Assembly: GCA_947174495.1 (NCBI GenBank)
Contig: CAMWJC010000004.1
Location: 1-64,000 of the forward strand
Origin: an uncultured Lachnospiraceae bacterium
GTDB taxonomy: Bacteria; Bacillota; Clostridia; Lachnospirales; Lachnospiraceae
DNA: 64,000 nucleotides
Direction of reading: 5' to 3'
The position numbers and the translations under genes were made by a program. Below the pieces are notes generated by a model that was not told the DNA's origin, did not search any database, and saw nothing but the letters and a program-made list of their open reading frames with translations. Below, piece by piece: positions 1 to 7,003 of this stretch (positions within the stretch are counted from its first letter, which is position 1; every line of letters begins with the position of its first letter).

Positions 1-12
1 GGATTGGGAAAG

Positions 13-45
13 ACTAAATTCCATCCCAAGGTGGAATTTAGTTTT
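13..45 (+). terminator. Intrinsic terminator-like hairpin at window edge
   Basis: An 11-bp perfect stem (13-23 with 32-42) is followed by a short T run. It probably ends a gene lying to the left of the window. Confidence 0.55.
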
Positions 46-81
46 GCAAATGAGATTTGTGCAAAAAATTAAAAAAATTCA

Positions 82-110
82 TTGACAAAGTGAAAATCAT
101 ATAGTATATT
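82..110 (+). promoter_or_regulatory. Sigma-A promoter of tRNA-Gly
   Basis: TTGACA at 82-87 and TATATT at 105-110 are separated by 17 bp, a near-consensus promoter about 33 bp before the tRNA. Confidence 0.75.
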
Positions 111-142
111 AATACTTGTCCGTCAGGTACGGATAAGTAAAT

Positions 143-215
143 GCGCGAGTGGCTCAGTTGGTGGAGCGCGACCTTGCCAAGGTCGAGGCCGCGGGTTCGA
201 GTCCCGTCTCGCGCT
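143..215 (+). tRNA. tRNA-Gly (anticodon GCC)
   Basis: The acceptor arm GCGCGAG (143-149) pairs with CTCGCGC (208-214), and the discriminator base is T215. The anticodon stem CGACC/GGTCG holds the loop TTGCCAA with GCC at 176-178. The T arm contains GGTTCGAGTCC. The 3' part of the gene is repeated at 7351-7375, so this gene served as the integration site of the neighbouring element and was left intact by the element's own copy of the 3' end. Confidence 0.95.
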
Positions 216-217
216 CT
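193..217 (+). repeat. attL core (tRNA 3' end)
   Basis: This 25-bp segment of the T arm and acceptor end is repeated exactly at 7351-7375. The two copies bound a 7,158-bp unit with an integrase gene just inside this end, which is the normal arrangement for tRNA-targeting integrases. Confidence 0.9.
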
Positions 218-228
218 TTTAAAAAGTG

Positions 229-262
229 CGGAAACGTTGATAGATACAGCGTTTCCGTTTTT
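229..262 (+). terminator. Terminator after tRNA-Gly, copy 1
   Basis: CGGAAACG (229-236) pairs with CGTTTCCG (250-257), followed by T's. Near-identical hairpins occur at 7385-7417 and 8449-8477. This copy lies inside the element, downstream of attL. Confidence 0.75.
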
Positions 263-278
263 CTTTGTGCCTTTCAAA

Positions 279-297
279 TTGAAGACAGTTGAAGACA
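279..297 (+). repeat. Tandem TTGAAGACA sites, left end
   Basis: TTGAAGACA occurs at 279-287 and 289-297. The same pair occurs near the right end at 7287-7295 and 7298-7306. Paired short repeats near both ends are typical arm-type integrase binding sites, but that role is inferred. Confidence 0.6.
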
Positions 298-299
298 GT

Positions 300-1517
300 C
301 TATAAAGCCTTTGATATTAGGTTATATGTCTCTGAATCTGTTAGCGGATTGTATACATATCCTAGTGTAGTGGTTAAGTTGCTATGACCGAGTATTTCTC
401 TAATGCAGTCCAGAGGAACACCGTTTGCATTGAGAAGACTGGCAAAGGTTTTACGCATTTTATGAGTACTTTTTGTATTTATTCCTTGACGTTCTGCATA
501 TTTTTCAAGTACGTATGCAATCTGCCTAGAGGTAATCCGTTCCCCGTTCCTCATAAAGATATAACTGCCCTGTTTTGGTATTTTTTCCAAAATAGATATA
601 GCTTTTGGGACAAGTGGCACATAACGGTCACGGTTTGTTTTCGTATGCTCTACCACATCATAACGATTTGTTTCTTGATTTCTAATTTCCATACGTACAA
701 CATGAATGTCAGGTTTTTCTGTGCAATCTTCCCATTTGAGGGCTACTAATTCACCAACCCGCAGACCTAACAGAAAATCTATTTTGACAGCTAAGAAAAC
801 CGTATCTTCTGTTTCTGCATACATTGTATCAAGATACTTGTTCAGATCTTCTAATTCTTTCGTATTAAAAGTTTCTGTTTTTCCTGTTTTTTTCACTACC
901 TGCCGATATTTCACAAGAATTTTTACATTATCCATTGGATTGACTGTAATATATTTTTTCCGGACAGCATATTCAAAACAACCTAAAAGAATAGTCTTTA
1001 CATTAGTCCATTCTTTTCTGGATATATTGTATTTTTTTACAAGGCGGTTACATTCGGATTCTAATAACAGTGTATCTATCCGGCGGACTGGCATATTATG
1101 TAGTTTTGACCGCTCAAAATAACGCTTGTAATGCTGTATATGGCGTTTAATCGTGTTAGGACTATCGGTAATAGTCTTTTTGTATTCCAGCCATTCTAAA
1201 AACAAATCAGAGAATATAAACTTGTCAAGGTGCGATTCTTGAAAATAAATCGGGATAAGTTTTTCAAGTAGCGCATCTTTCGTTTGTGCGCGGATAATTT
1301 TTCTTTCCCCGTTCGCGTCCCTATAATATGTCTGCCATCGTCCCTTTTCGGAGTTTGGTTCTGTGATTTTATAGGGGTGCATTTTTGATAATAACTTTTC
1401 TTTTTGTGCGTTCATAATTGCTTCTTGTATGTTGTCTGTATATATTATATCATCGGCGATATTTGCAGACAAGATATTGAATTGATTAAGTTTTTGATTG
1501 TTGCTTTTTCTTGCCAT
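300..1517 (-). CDS. int: Tyrosine recombinase / integrase
   Basis: A 405-residue site-specific recombinase that would insert and excise the element at tRNA-Gly. It has an N-terminal arm-binding region (about 50-95), a SAM-like core-binding domain (about 100-200) and a C-terminal catalytic domain. The catalytic set is visible: R253 in GLRVGELVALKW, K293, H352-x-x-R355, H378 in LGHSN and Y387. The start used here is the ATG at 1517, which has AAAGGAG about ten bases upstream; an ATG 29 codons earlier lacks such a site. The gene points inward from attL and its last codon is about 80 bp from the att core, as usual for Tn916-type integrases. It is last in the leftward gene series rep-int. Confidence 0.92.
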   Translation of the reverse strand: MARKSNNQKLNQFNILSANIADDIIYTDNIQEAIMNAQKEKLLSKMHPYKITEPNSEKGRWQTYYRDANGERKIIRAQTKDALLEKLIPIYFQESHLDKFIFSDLFLEWLEYKKTITDSPNTIKRHIQHYKRYFERSKLHNMPVRRIDTLLLESECNRLVKKYNISRKEWTNVKTILLGCFEYAVRKKYITVNPMDNVKILVKYRQVVKKTGKTETFNTKELEDLNKYLDTMYAETEDTVFLAVKIDFLLGLRVGELVALKWEDCTEKPDIHVVRMEIRNQETNRYDVVEHTKTNRDRYVPLVPKAISILEKIPKQGSYIFMRNGERITSRQIAYVLEKYAERQGINTKSTHKMRKTFASLLNANGVPLDCIREILGHSNLTTTLGYVYNPLTDSETYNLISKAL

Positions 1518-1640
1518 TGCAAATATCTCTCCTTTCTGGTAACATTCTTTTTTATAAGTAACTTGAAAATTACCGTAATGTATATCTTTTCTATATACAG
1601 ACACAATGTTTTATCTTGGCAAAATATCTTTATATATTTC

Positions 1641-2876
1641 TTACGTACTTGTCTTATCTATGTTCTCTTCCTTTCCTGCCGGAGCGGTATTTTCAGTTTC
1701 CTCACATGGTGCTTCGGTGAACAGGGATTCAAATAGGTCTTTCGGGTCACTGGCGGGGCAGGCCTTTTCCCGGTTTTGTTTGGAATAGCTGTTTTCTTTT
1801 TCGGCATTATCCACAGCGCAGTAAGTTTTTTTCTCCCTATCATATTCGACTGCACGGATATGAGATGCGTCCATTTCAATGGTCAGAGTAATCCTTCTAA
1901 GCAGCTGTTCCAGACCGTCAACAGAATCCTCGGAGGAATTGCTAAACAACTGACAGTAGATTTCTTCCGGGTCATATGGAGAGGTGATGAGAATCAGGTC
2001 ACAGGCAAGTGGCTTGTCATTGTATCTGGACGGAGCCATGACCTGACTGCCGAAAGGGTCTAGGATACGCAACAAATCCGCATATTTCATCATGTCAGCC
2101 CGGAGTTCGTCAATTATCATGGTATGTTCACCAGAATAATTCTGGAAAAGGTCACGACTGCTTCCCGTAATGAAGTAAGGCTGGTTTGTTTTTTCAGCGT
2201 ATTCTCTTGCTAAGCTTGTCTTTCCTGTTCCCGATTCCCCGCTAATCCATATGACTTTTATCCGTTTCCCGCTCTTTTTCATTTCCTCCCGCCATTTAGC
2301 CGCCTCAAATTGCAGGTGTTTACACCACACATCTTCAATCTGGCGTTTCATTCTCCCGTACTGGTTTCCGTTCAGTTTTCTTTCCAGTTCCTCTTTCGTG
2401 ATTTCCCCTTTATATAGGGAATTTAAAAGGATACTGCTGTTTGCTGTCTGTATGCTCTTTTTGACTTCTTCCGTTATCCGCCGTATCTCTTCCAGATAAT
2501 TAAAATTTGCTTTGACATTTTCCGGCGGATACTGGTGTTTGCTGATGGATTTTTCTGTAGCGTGGATAAGGTAAGCATAGCCGTTTTCATCTTTCCCTTT
2601 CCACATTTGCAGGTACTGTGGCTCGTCTCCGAGTTCCTTGGCAATGCTGTTGACGGAACGGGCATTTTCAAAGGACATCATCACATGTACGTGGTCTTCT
2701 GCGGGTTCTCCCTTTTCATTAACATCACTGTCATGCAAAATCAGTGCATATTTCTTCGGTGCTAGTTTTTCCAGCAGTTCGGTTAAATGCTCAATGGTTT
2801 TGGCTGGGAGTTTGTCTATCTGTTGTGTGTACATCATGTTTTTGGCTCTGGCACGGCAGTTTTCGTTATCGCTCAT
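1641..2876 (-). CDS. HUH replication initiator with SF3-type helicase (CRESS-like Rep)
   Basis: A 411-residue protein likely to nick and unwind the element DNA for rolling-circle replication, and possibly to act as its mobilisation relaxase. The N-terminal Rep_OBD-type endonuclease shows YALILHDSD (43-51), the HUH motif HVHVMMSF (62-69) and the tyrosine motif YAYLIH (100-105). The C-terminal ATPase shows Walker A GESGTGKT (213-220), Walker B MIIDEL (253-258), a motif C-like ILITSPYDP (296-304) and a possible arginine finger LLRRI (325-329). This two-domain order is that of eukaryotic CRESS-DNA virus Reps and of related bacterial pCRESS plasmids. Two strong inverted repeats lie directly upstream (2942-3038). 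The C-terminal tail of about 60 residues is acidic and low-complexity. Confidence 0.85.
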   Translation of the reverse strand: MSDNENCRARAKNMMYTQQIDKLPAKTIEHLTELLEKLAPKKYALILHDSDVNEKGEPAEDHVHVMMSFENARSVNSIAKELGDEPQYLQMWKGKDENGYAYLIHATEKSISKHQYPPENVKANFNYLEEIRRITEEVKKSIQTANSSILLNSLYKGEITKEELERKLNGNQYGRMKRQIEDVWCKHLQFEAAKWREEMKKSGKRIKVIWISGESGTGKTSLAREYAEKTNQPYFITGSSRDLFQNYSGEHTMIIDELRADMMKYADLLRILDPFGSQVMAPSRYNDKPLACDLILITSPYDPEEIYCQLFSNSSEDSVDGLEQLLRRITLTIEMDASHIRAVEYDREKKTYCAVDNAEKENSYSKQNREKACPASDPKDLFESLFTEAPCEETENTAPAGKEENIDKTST

Positions 2877-2941
2877 TTTGGTGTTGCTCCTTTCCTTGAT
2901 TTTACTGTGCTTCTGGATATTTCTGACACTTTGACACCGTG

Positions 2942-3038
2942 GTTTTCTGGCGGTATAACAAGCCCACCGCCAGAAAACAAAAGCTTTTTAAAGAAATTGG
3001 CATTGACACCACGATCCCGGCAAGCCGGAATCGTGGTG
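2942..3038. other. Candidate origin (ori/oriT): two strong inverted repeats
   Basis: In the gap between tcpA and rep, a perfect 13-bp inverted repeat (2942-2954 with 2966-2978) encloses an 11-nt loop containing ATAACAAG. A second hairpin has a 9-bp outer stem (3007-3015 with 3030-3038) and an inner CCGGC-AA-GCCGG. TGACAC occurs at 2924, 2932 and 3004 as possible iterons. HUH Reps nick at or near such hairpin loops, and the position just upstream of rep fits an origin. The nick site is inference. The T run after the second hairpin would also allow termination on the + strand. Confidence 0.55.
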
Positions 3039-3043
3039 GATTT

Positions 3044-4408
3044 TTATTCTTTGGGGGCATAGTATTCGTTCACCAGTCTCCGCAGTTCCGCGTAAACTTC
3101 AAATTCCATGTTCGGAAAATGAAGATAACACGGCATATCGTGTACGCCGTCCGTGGAGGAAAACCAGCAGTCCCCGGCTCCATAAGCGCGCCCTACATTC
3201 AGGCACCTCAACCGTTCACTGTTCCAAATCAGCCGGGCTTCTTCCACCGTGGGCTTGAACAGAATTTTGGTTGTCAATGCTGATTTCAGCATTGAAGGCA
3301 GTCCACCTTCTTCCACGGACGCCTCCGCAATGGAGATAATAACAAAGCACCCGGCAGACGCCCCCATGGTTATAATGCGTTTCAGAGAATCCTCAAAACC
3401 AGCAAGATTGAATCCCCCGTCCCCCTTGGCAGGTTTCCGGAGGAGGCATTTCAATGTCACATATTCATCAATGAATAGGAAACTCGGGTTCATTCCTGCG
3501 TCCCACCATTTGACGGCATTCCCGGTCTCTTCTGAAAGCCGGTTCAATACTGCCTGCCGGGTTCGCATCGTCTCTTCAAATTCTTTCATCTTCGTTATGA
3601 CTGGTTCAGCGTCCCCGTTGGGGTTTACCGTAAGGGTACGGGGGATTCTTGACAGTTCCGCAAGTTTCGGGTCAATGATTATAACATTGGAATCATACTC
3701 GTCCCGTCCATGCTGTAAGACTGAAAGCAGGATTGCAATAATACCCGTAGTCTTCCCACTCCTTGTTTTTCCGGCAACAAGAATACTGCCGGAGGTCTTA
3801 AGGTCAATAAATGTTTCCGTGTCAATCGGGATTTTCGTCTTGTCCGGCGATTTCAGCCTTTCTGTGGAATACGCCGTCAGGCTTTTATCTGCCAGCACAT
3901 CTACAATCCGGTAAGTCACGCGGTTAAAGGCTTCGTCTGCTTCGCTGCTGATTACTGCATACTGTCTGTATCTCCCGTTTATGGAAGAGGATATGGCGGG
4001 TGCAATCTTCAATAAATCCTCTACTGTACGTGATACAGTATCAATAGTGAGGTCAAATATTGTACTGTTGATTTTCCGGCACTTAACAGGCGGGAGCACT
4101 TCGCCGTCTTTAAAATTCAGCGGGTTCCCATACCTTGGGTCAAACAGCCTCTTCTTGACACAGCATTCTATCCGCTTTCTGTCGCCTCCCATAACATGCA
4201 GGGCAAGCCATACCGTAAGCAGGACAACTGCCCCCAGCATGGACATGTCGGAAATTTTCCCGAAAACAGGGTTCATACCGAACACGTCTGACTGGTTTAT
4301 GGCTCTTATCAGGTTAAAAAACAATGAAAAAAAGAGGGAGAATCCCCCCGCCGCAAGAATCCAAGCGGTGGGGGAAATGTAAGGTCTTCCCTTCGCATAA
4401 TGCATCAT
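3044..4408 (-). CDS. FtsK/SpoIIIE-family DNA translocase, TcpA-like
   Basis: A 454-residue membrane-anchored ATPase probably acting as coupling protein or DNA pump for the element. Two hydrophobic segments (about 14-34 and 53-72) precede a cytosolic motor with Walker A GKTRSGKTT (213-221), the strand NVIIIDPK (241-248) and Walker B SFLFIDEY (309-316). The family includes Tn916 ORF21 and TcpA of clostridial plasmids, which handle DNA entering the conjugation channel. An ATG with AGAGAGG upstream supports the start. It lies 19 bp downstream of the DUF961 gene, as in Tn916-like modules, and in front of the candidate origin and rep. Confidence 0.85.
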   Translation of the reverse strand: MMHYAKGRPYISPTAWILAAGGFSLFFSLFFNLIRAINQSDVFGMNPVFGKISDMSMLGAVVLLTVWLALHVMGGDRKRIECCVKKRLFDPRYGNPLNFKDGEVLPPVKCRKINSTIFDLTIDTVSRTVEDLLKIAPAISSSINGRYRQYAVISSEADEAFNRVTYRIVDVLADKSLTAYSTERLKSPDKTKIPIDTETFIDLKTSGSILVAGKTRSGKTTGIIAILLSVLQHGRDEYDSNVIIIDPKLAELSRIPRTLTVNPNGDAEPVITKMKEFEETMRTRQAVLNRLSEETGNAVKWWDAGMNPSFLFIDEYVTLKCLLRKPAKGDGGFNLAGFEDSLKRIITMGASAGCFVIISIAEASVEEGGLPSMLKSALTTKILFKPTVEEARLIWNSERLRCLNVGRAYGAGDCWFSSTDGVHDMPCYLHFPNMEFEVYAELRRLVNEYYAPKE

Positions 4409-4427
4409 GATGATACCTCTCTTTCTG

Positions 4428-4781
4428 TTACTTGTTTACAGGGAGAATCCGGATATCGTCAGCTGTTATTGACAGCTGGTTGCGGTAATCACCGTATACG
4501 GTGGCGACTGCATTGACAGGCACTACATAAGCACCCACCGGAACCTTTACGTCCTTACGAACCTTAAAAGTCAATTTCTCATAAAGATTCGTGACGTTTT
4601 CGCCTTCTTTCTGCTTGTACGGGGTGGCATCTCTGGTAATGACTGCTTCTAACTTAGTCCCCATATGGACCTTGCTTGTAAAATCCACCCATTCGCTTGT
4701 GCCAGTAACCTGGCACGCTTTCCCTTTGATAAATTCCTCAAAGTCAAACTTTAAAAACTGCGAAAGCTTCTTTAAACCCAT
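4428..4781 (-). CDS. DUF961 family protein (Tn916 ORF23-like)
   Basis: A 117-residue protein resembling the DUF961/ORF23 family found at the head of transfer modules in Tn916-like elements; its biochemical role is not established. The sequence predicts a small mixed alpha/beta protein with a C-terminal beta-rich part (PVGAYVVPVNAVATVYGD). It is preceded by an excellent GGAAGGAGGTG ribosome site. It is the first gene of the apparent leftward operon DUF961-tcpA-rep-int. A 6-4-6 inverted repeat at 4843-4858 lies about 60 bp upstream, overlapping its likely promoter. Confidence 0.75.
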   Translation of the reverse strand: MGLKKLSQFLKFDFEEFIKGKACQVTGTSEWVDFTSKVHMGTKLEAVITRDATPYKQKEGENVTNLYEKLTFKVRKDVKVPVGAYVVPVNAVATVYGDYRNQLSITADDIRILPVNK

Positions 4782-4842
4782 GTTTACACCTCCTTCCCAA
4801 AATGTTTTTTATTGGCTATAAGTATAGTGAACCACATTGGTC

Positions 4843-4858
4843 AGCCGGCTGTCCGGCT
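4843..4858. promoter_or_regulatory. Candidate operator O1 (AGCCGG-N4-CCGGCT)
   Basis: A perfect 6-4-6 inverted repeat upstream of the DUF961-tcpA-rep operon, overlapping a weak minus-strand promoter (CTGACC, then TATAGC). The identical half-sites recur at 5357-5372 on the other side of the XRE gene, which suggests both are bound by that repressor. Confidence 0.6.
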
Positions 4859-4910
4859 AACTTTTTTCCAGTCTGTGGCTTTTCCCATAACAGTCTTTGG
4901 CATGGAGTCC

Positions 4911-5231
4911 CTAGCGTTGTCTGCCAGTAATGCTGTCATCTATAAGGTCAGAGAGATTACACTGGAGCACCTGTGCGATTTTTATAACCGTTTTCAGTTT
5001 GATGTTGTCGCTGGCGCCGGACAGGTAATCCTTATAAGTGGAATGACCTATACCAGCCATCACAGCCAGTTTCTCCTGGCTGTATTCACTGGAAACGCAC
5101 CTGAGATATTCGATTTTTTGCATCAAATTCTCTATCAAGCGATAATTTTGTGTATCGTCCATTTCACGGTCAACAACCGCATTCCGTTTTAATTCCTGTT
5201 CCAGTTCTGCTTGTTTCTTTTTGTTATTCAT
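4911..5231 (-). CDS. XRE-family HTH repressor of the element
   Basis: A 106-residue regulator with a charged N-terminal helix (1-25) and a Cro/CI-type HTH in the C-terminal half (LAVMAGIGHSTYKDYLSGAS, with TVIKIAQVLQCNLSDLI). Such proteins usually hold integrative elements quiescent by repressing the transfer or replication operon. Here inverted repeats with the same half-sites, AGCCGG-N4-CCGGCT, lie downstream (4843-4858, before the DUF961 operon) and upstream (5357-5372) of the gene. A perfect 14-bp palindrome sits right before its ribosome site (5246-5259). Control of both its own gene and the operon is inferred from that layout. The start has a GAGGAG site. Confidence 0.8.
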   Translation of the reverse strand: MNNKKKQAELEQELKRNAVVDREMDDTQNYRLIENLMQKIEYLRCVSSEYSQEKLAVMAGIGHSTYKDYLSGASDNIKLKTVIKIAQVLQCNLSDLIDDSITGRQR

Positions 5232-5245
5232 ATGAGTCTCCTCAT

Positions 5246-5259
5246 ATGATGGCCATCAT
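5246..5259. promoter_or_regulatory. 14-bp perfect palindrome in XRE leader
   Basis: ATGATGGCCATCAT lies immediately upstream of the ribosome site of the XRE gene. It may be an autoregulatory site or mRNA hairpin. Confidence 0.4.
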
Positions 5260-5317
5260 GATTTAGTAGGCGGATATCCTAATTTGTTAGTTGCAATTTC
5301 CGCATTTGCAACTGCGG

Positions 5318-5372
5318 GGCGGTCATTACCGCCAATACCATCATCGCATACACAATAGCCGGTCAACCGGCT
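5318..5372. promoter_or_regulatory. Candidate operators O2/O3 upstream of XRE gene
   Basis: Two 6-4-6 inverted repeats: GGCGGT-CATT-ACCGCC (5318-5333) and AGCCGG-TCAA-CCGGCT (5357-5372). The second has the same half-sites as O1. On the minus strand its centre creates TTGACC, a possible -35 box for the XRE gene. Confidence 0.55.
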
Positions 5373-5474
5373 CTATTTTTTTATGCAGATGTTTTGTCTT
5401 CCCGGATTGACCATGGAGAAAATGGCATTTTCTTAATGTTTCATTAATATTTTATTAATTTTTGTTCGAACTGC

Positions 5475-5502
5475 TTGACAACTCAACCCAAAATGCTAGC
5501 AT
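5475..5502 (+). promoter_or_regulatory. Rightward promoter inside element
   Basis: TTGACA (5475-5480) and TAGCAT (5497-5502) are 16 bp apart. It would drive a transcript of about 180 nt ending at the hairpin 5661-5687. Confidence 0.5.
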
Positions 5503-5516
5503 TACATATAGAAGAG

Positions 5517-5621
5517 GTGAGAAAGAGAAGAATAAAAAACTTATTCAAAAAGAGAGAGGGGTTCGGGGGCGTAGACCCCGTGATAGCTCCGCGTAGGCGG
5601 AGCGCACAACCTGAAATATAA
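5517..5621 (+). other. Short rightward transcript: possible 34-residue basic ORF or structured RNA
   Basis: Between the promoter at 5475 and the terminator at 5661, a GTG-initiated frame could encode 34 very basic residues (MRKRRIKNLFKKREGFGG at the start), with only a purine-rich AGAAGAGG abutting the start. The same stretch folds into two GC-rich hairpins (5564-5580 and 5586-5603). It may instead be a small RNA, for example an antisense or copy-control RNA. I do not recognise it; the rest of 5373-5825 contains only terminators and the gene fragment listed separately. Confidence 0.3.
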
Positions 5622-5660
5622 AAAAATAATGAGTGGATTAATGTAGTAGTGGGATAAGAG

Positions 5661-5687
5661 AGAGCAGACGAAAGTCGCTCTTTTTTT
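5661..5687 (+). terminator. Intrinsic terminator with GAAA tetraloop
   Basis: AGAGC-A-GAC, loop GAAA, GTC-GCTCT, then seven T's. It ends the short rightward transcript. Confidence 0.75.
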
Positions 5688-5698
5688 AATTGAAAAAA

Positions 5699-5726
5699 GA
5701 ACCGCCTGCGTTGATGCAGACGGTTC
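5699..5726 (-). terminator. Intrinsic terminator of the secreted cargo gene
   Basis: GAACCG-C-CTGC pairs with GCAG-A-CGGTTC around a 6-nt loop. On the minus strand it is followed by six T's. Confidence 0.7.
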
Positions 5727-5746
5727 TCTACATTATGTATTTATTG

Positions 5747-5812
5747 TTATTTTTCTTTCGTAGCGGAAATCGTGAATAATACCAATGTATCGTTGACCTT
5801 AATTCCGCTTAC
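5747..5812 (-). pseudogene. Orphan C-terminal fragment homologous to the cargo protein
   Basis: In another frame just past the stop codon of the cargo gene, 21 codons read VSGIKVNDTLVLFTISATKEK followed by TAA, with no start of their own. They match the cargo's internal segment VSGIKINGTVVLSTV in both protein and DNA. This looks like an older C-terminus left behind after a duplication, or after insertion of the present Cys-containing tail. Confidence 0.6.
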
Positions 5813-5825
5813 TTATGCTGGCTGA

Positions 5826-6617
5826 TTATTTATCAGTATATCTTGCAGATTCGCCCTTTGTAGCGTGTTCTCTCGCATGTGCAGACCAAGCATCTTTATC
5901 AATACCACTGTTCTCGTAAATATCAAAGGAAGCACCACAACTGCAATAACGATGACCAATAACAGCCTCAGCAGGAACTGTTTCAGCAGGAACTGTTGAC
6001 AGCACTACTGTACCATTAATCTTGATTCCACTCACACCAAGTTCCGTTGACAGGTAGGTTGCATCACCTTTTGTTACGTTTAATGTGAAATCCTTGGTAT
6101 CAACATTATCTGCAAATGTAATATTTTCATACCAAAGCTTATCTTCACCCTGTTCAAGTTTTACGGTCTTATATGTTACGGTATTACCTTCAGAATCTGT
6201 TACTTCGAAAGTAACTATGCTGTTACCACAATGATATACCTGATAAGATGTGTGTTCTGTATTCATAACATTGCGGAATGTCTGACCACCTGCTACTCTA
6301 ACAATTACATCGTTAGGGTTCTTAGCAGTAGGTTTTACACCATCACCGTCATAATGTTCGGGTGCATTAGCGTTGAATCCATGATTAGAACCTCTGTCAT
6401 ATGAATCATTGGATTCATTGTAAGAGCTACTGGGTTCACTGTAAGAGTTACTGGAACCGCTGTCAGAAGAACTGGGTTTCTTACCATCACCATCATAATG
6501 TTCAGGTGCATCAATGTTGAATCCCTGTGCATGAGTTATTAGAGTTGTTATCGGTGAAGCTACCATGATTGCCATTGCAAAAGCTGTTGCTAAAATTCTG
6601 TAATTGTTTTTCTTCAT
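5826..6617 (-). CDS. Secreted cargo protein of the integrative element
   Basis: A 263-residue exported protein of unknown function. A signal peptide (about 1-31, ending near THAQG) is followed by a low-complexity Ser/Asn/Tyr linker framed by two copies of a repeat (FNIDAPEHYDGDGKKP at about 33-48 and FNANAPEHYDGDGVKP further on). A beta-rich domain follows, and then a C-terminal module with CSCG and two His in SAHAREHA, which could bind a metal. There is no sortase or membrane anchor. It has its own leader (6618-6835, AT-rich) and terminator (5699-5726), so it is not part of the transfer operon. A homologous fragment of its tail follows its stop codon. Confidence 0.7.
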   Translation of the reverse strand: MKKNNYRILATAFAMAIMVASPITTLITHAQGFNIDAPEHYDGDGKKPSSSDSGSSNSYSEPSSSYNESNDSYDRGSNHGFNANAPEHYDGDGVKPTAKNPNDVIVRVAGGQTFRNVMNTEHTSYQVYHCGNSIVTFEVTDSEGNTVTYKTVKLEQGEDKLWYENITFADNVDTKDFTLNVTKGDATYLSTELGVSGIKINGTVVLSTVPAETVPAEAVIGHRYCSCGASFDIYENSGIDKDAWSAHAREHATKGESARYTDK

Positions 6618-6835
6618 TAGTATATACCTCCGTGTTTTAAATTTGTCTTAAGTTATTAGAATTATTTGTTATCCAAGTCCCCCCCTTTTTTTTAACGTAT
6701 ACATTACTTGTATTTATACATTTATAGAATGCATTATCTTATGCAATCCTACTTTATATTACTTTATCCTACTTAAAGCCACAAGTCAATACTTAATCCC
6801 ATAAGATGGTATGCTTTCAATAAAAAGGAGTAACT

Positions 6836-7003
6836 ATGATGAAACCATTAAAAACGAAAGTTAGCATAACGCTTGATGACAACATAATAAAGGAAATAAA
6901 AGATTTGGCAGAAAAAGACGACCGTTCATTTAGCCAATATGTCAATAAAATTTTAAAAGACTGGCTTGTAAACAACACTCATACAATAAACGGTGATTTT
7001 TAA
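6836..7003 (+). CDS. Small ribbon-helix-helix (CopG/Arc-like) protein
   Basis: A 55-residue protein too short for most gene callers. It reads MMKPLKTKVSITLDDNIIKE, then IKDLAEKDDRSFSQYVNKIL and a short tail: a beta strand followed by two helices, as in ribbon-helix-helix DNA-binding proteins. A strong AAGGAG ends six bases before the first ATG. Proteins of this kind act as plasmid copy-number regulators, antitoxins or relaxosome accessory factors. No toxin partner follows, so a regulatory or relaxosome role in the element is more likely, but this is inference. Confidence 0.7.
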   Translation: MMKPLKTKVSITLDDNIIKEIKDLAEKDDRSFSQYVNKILKDWLVNNTHTINGDF

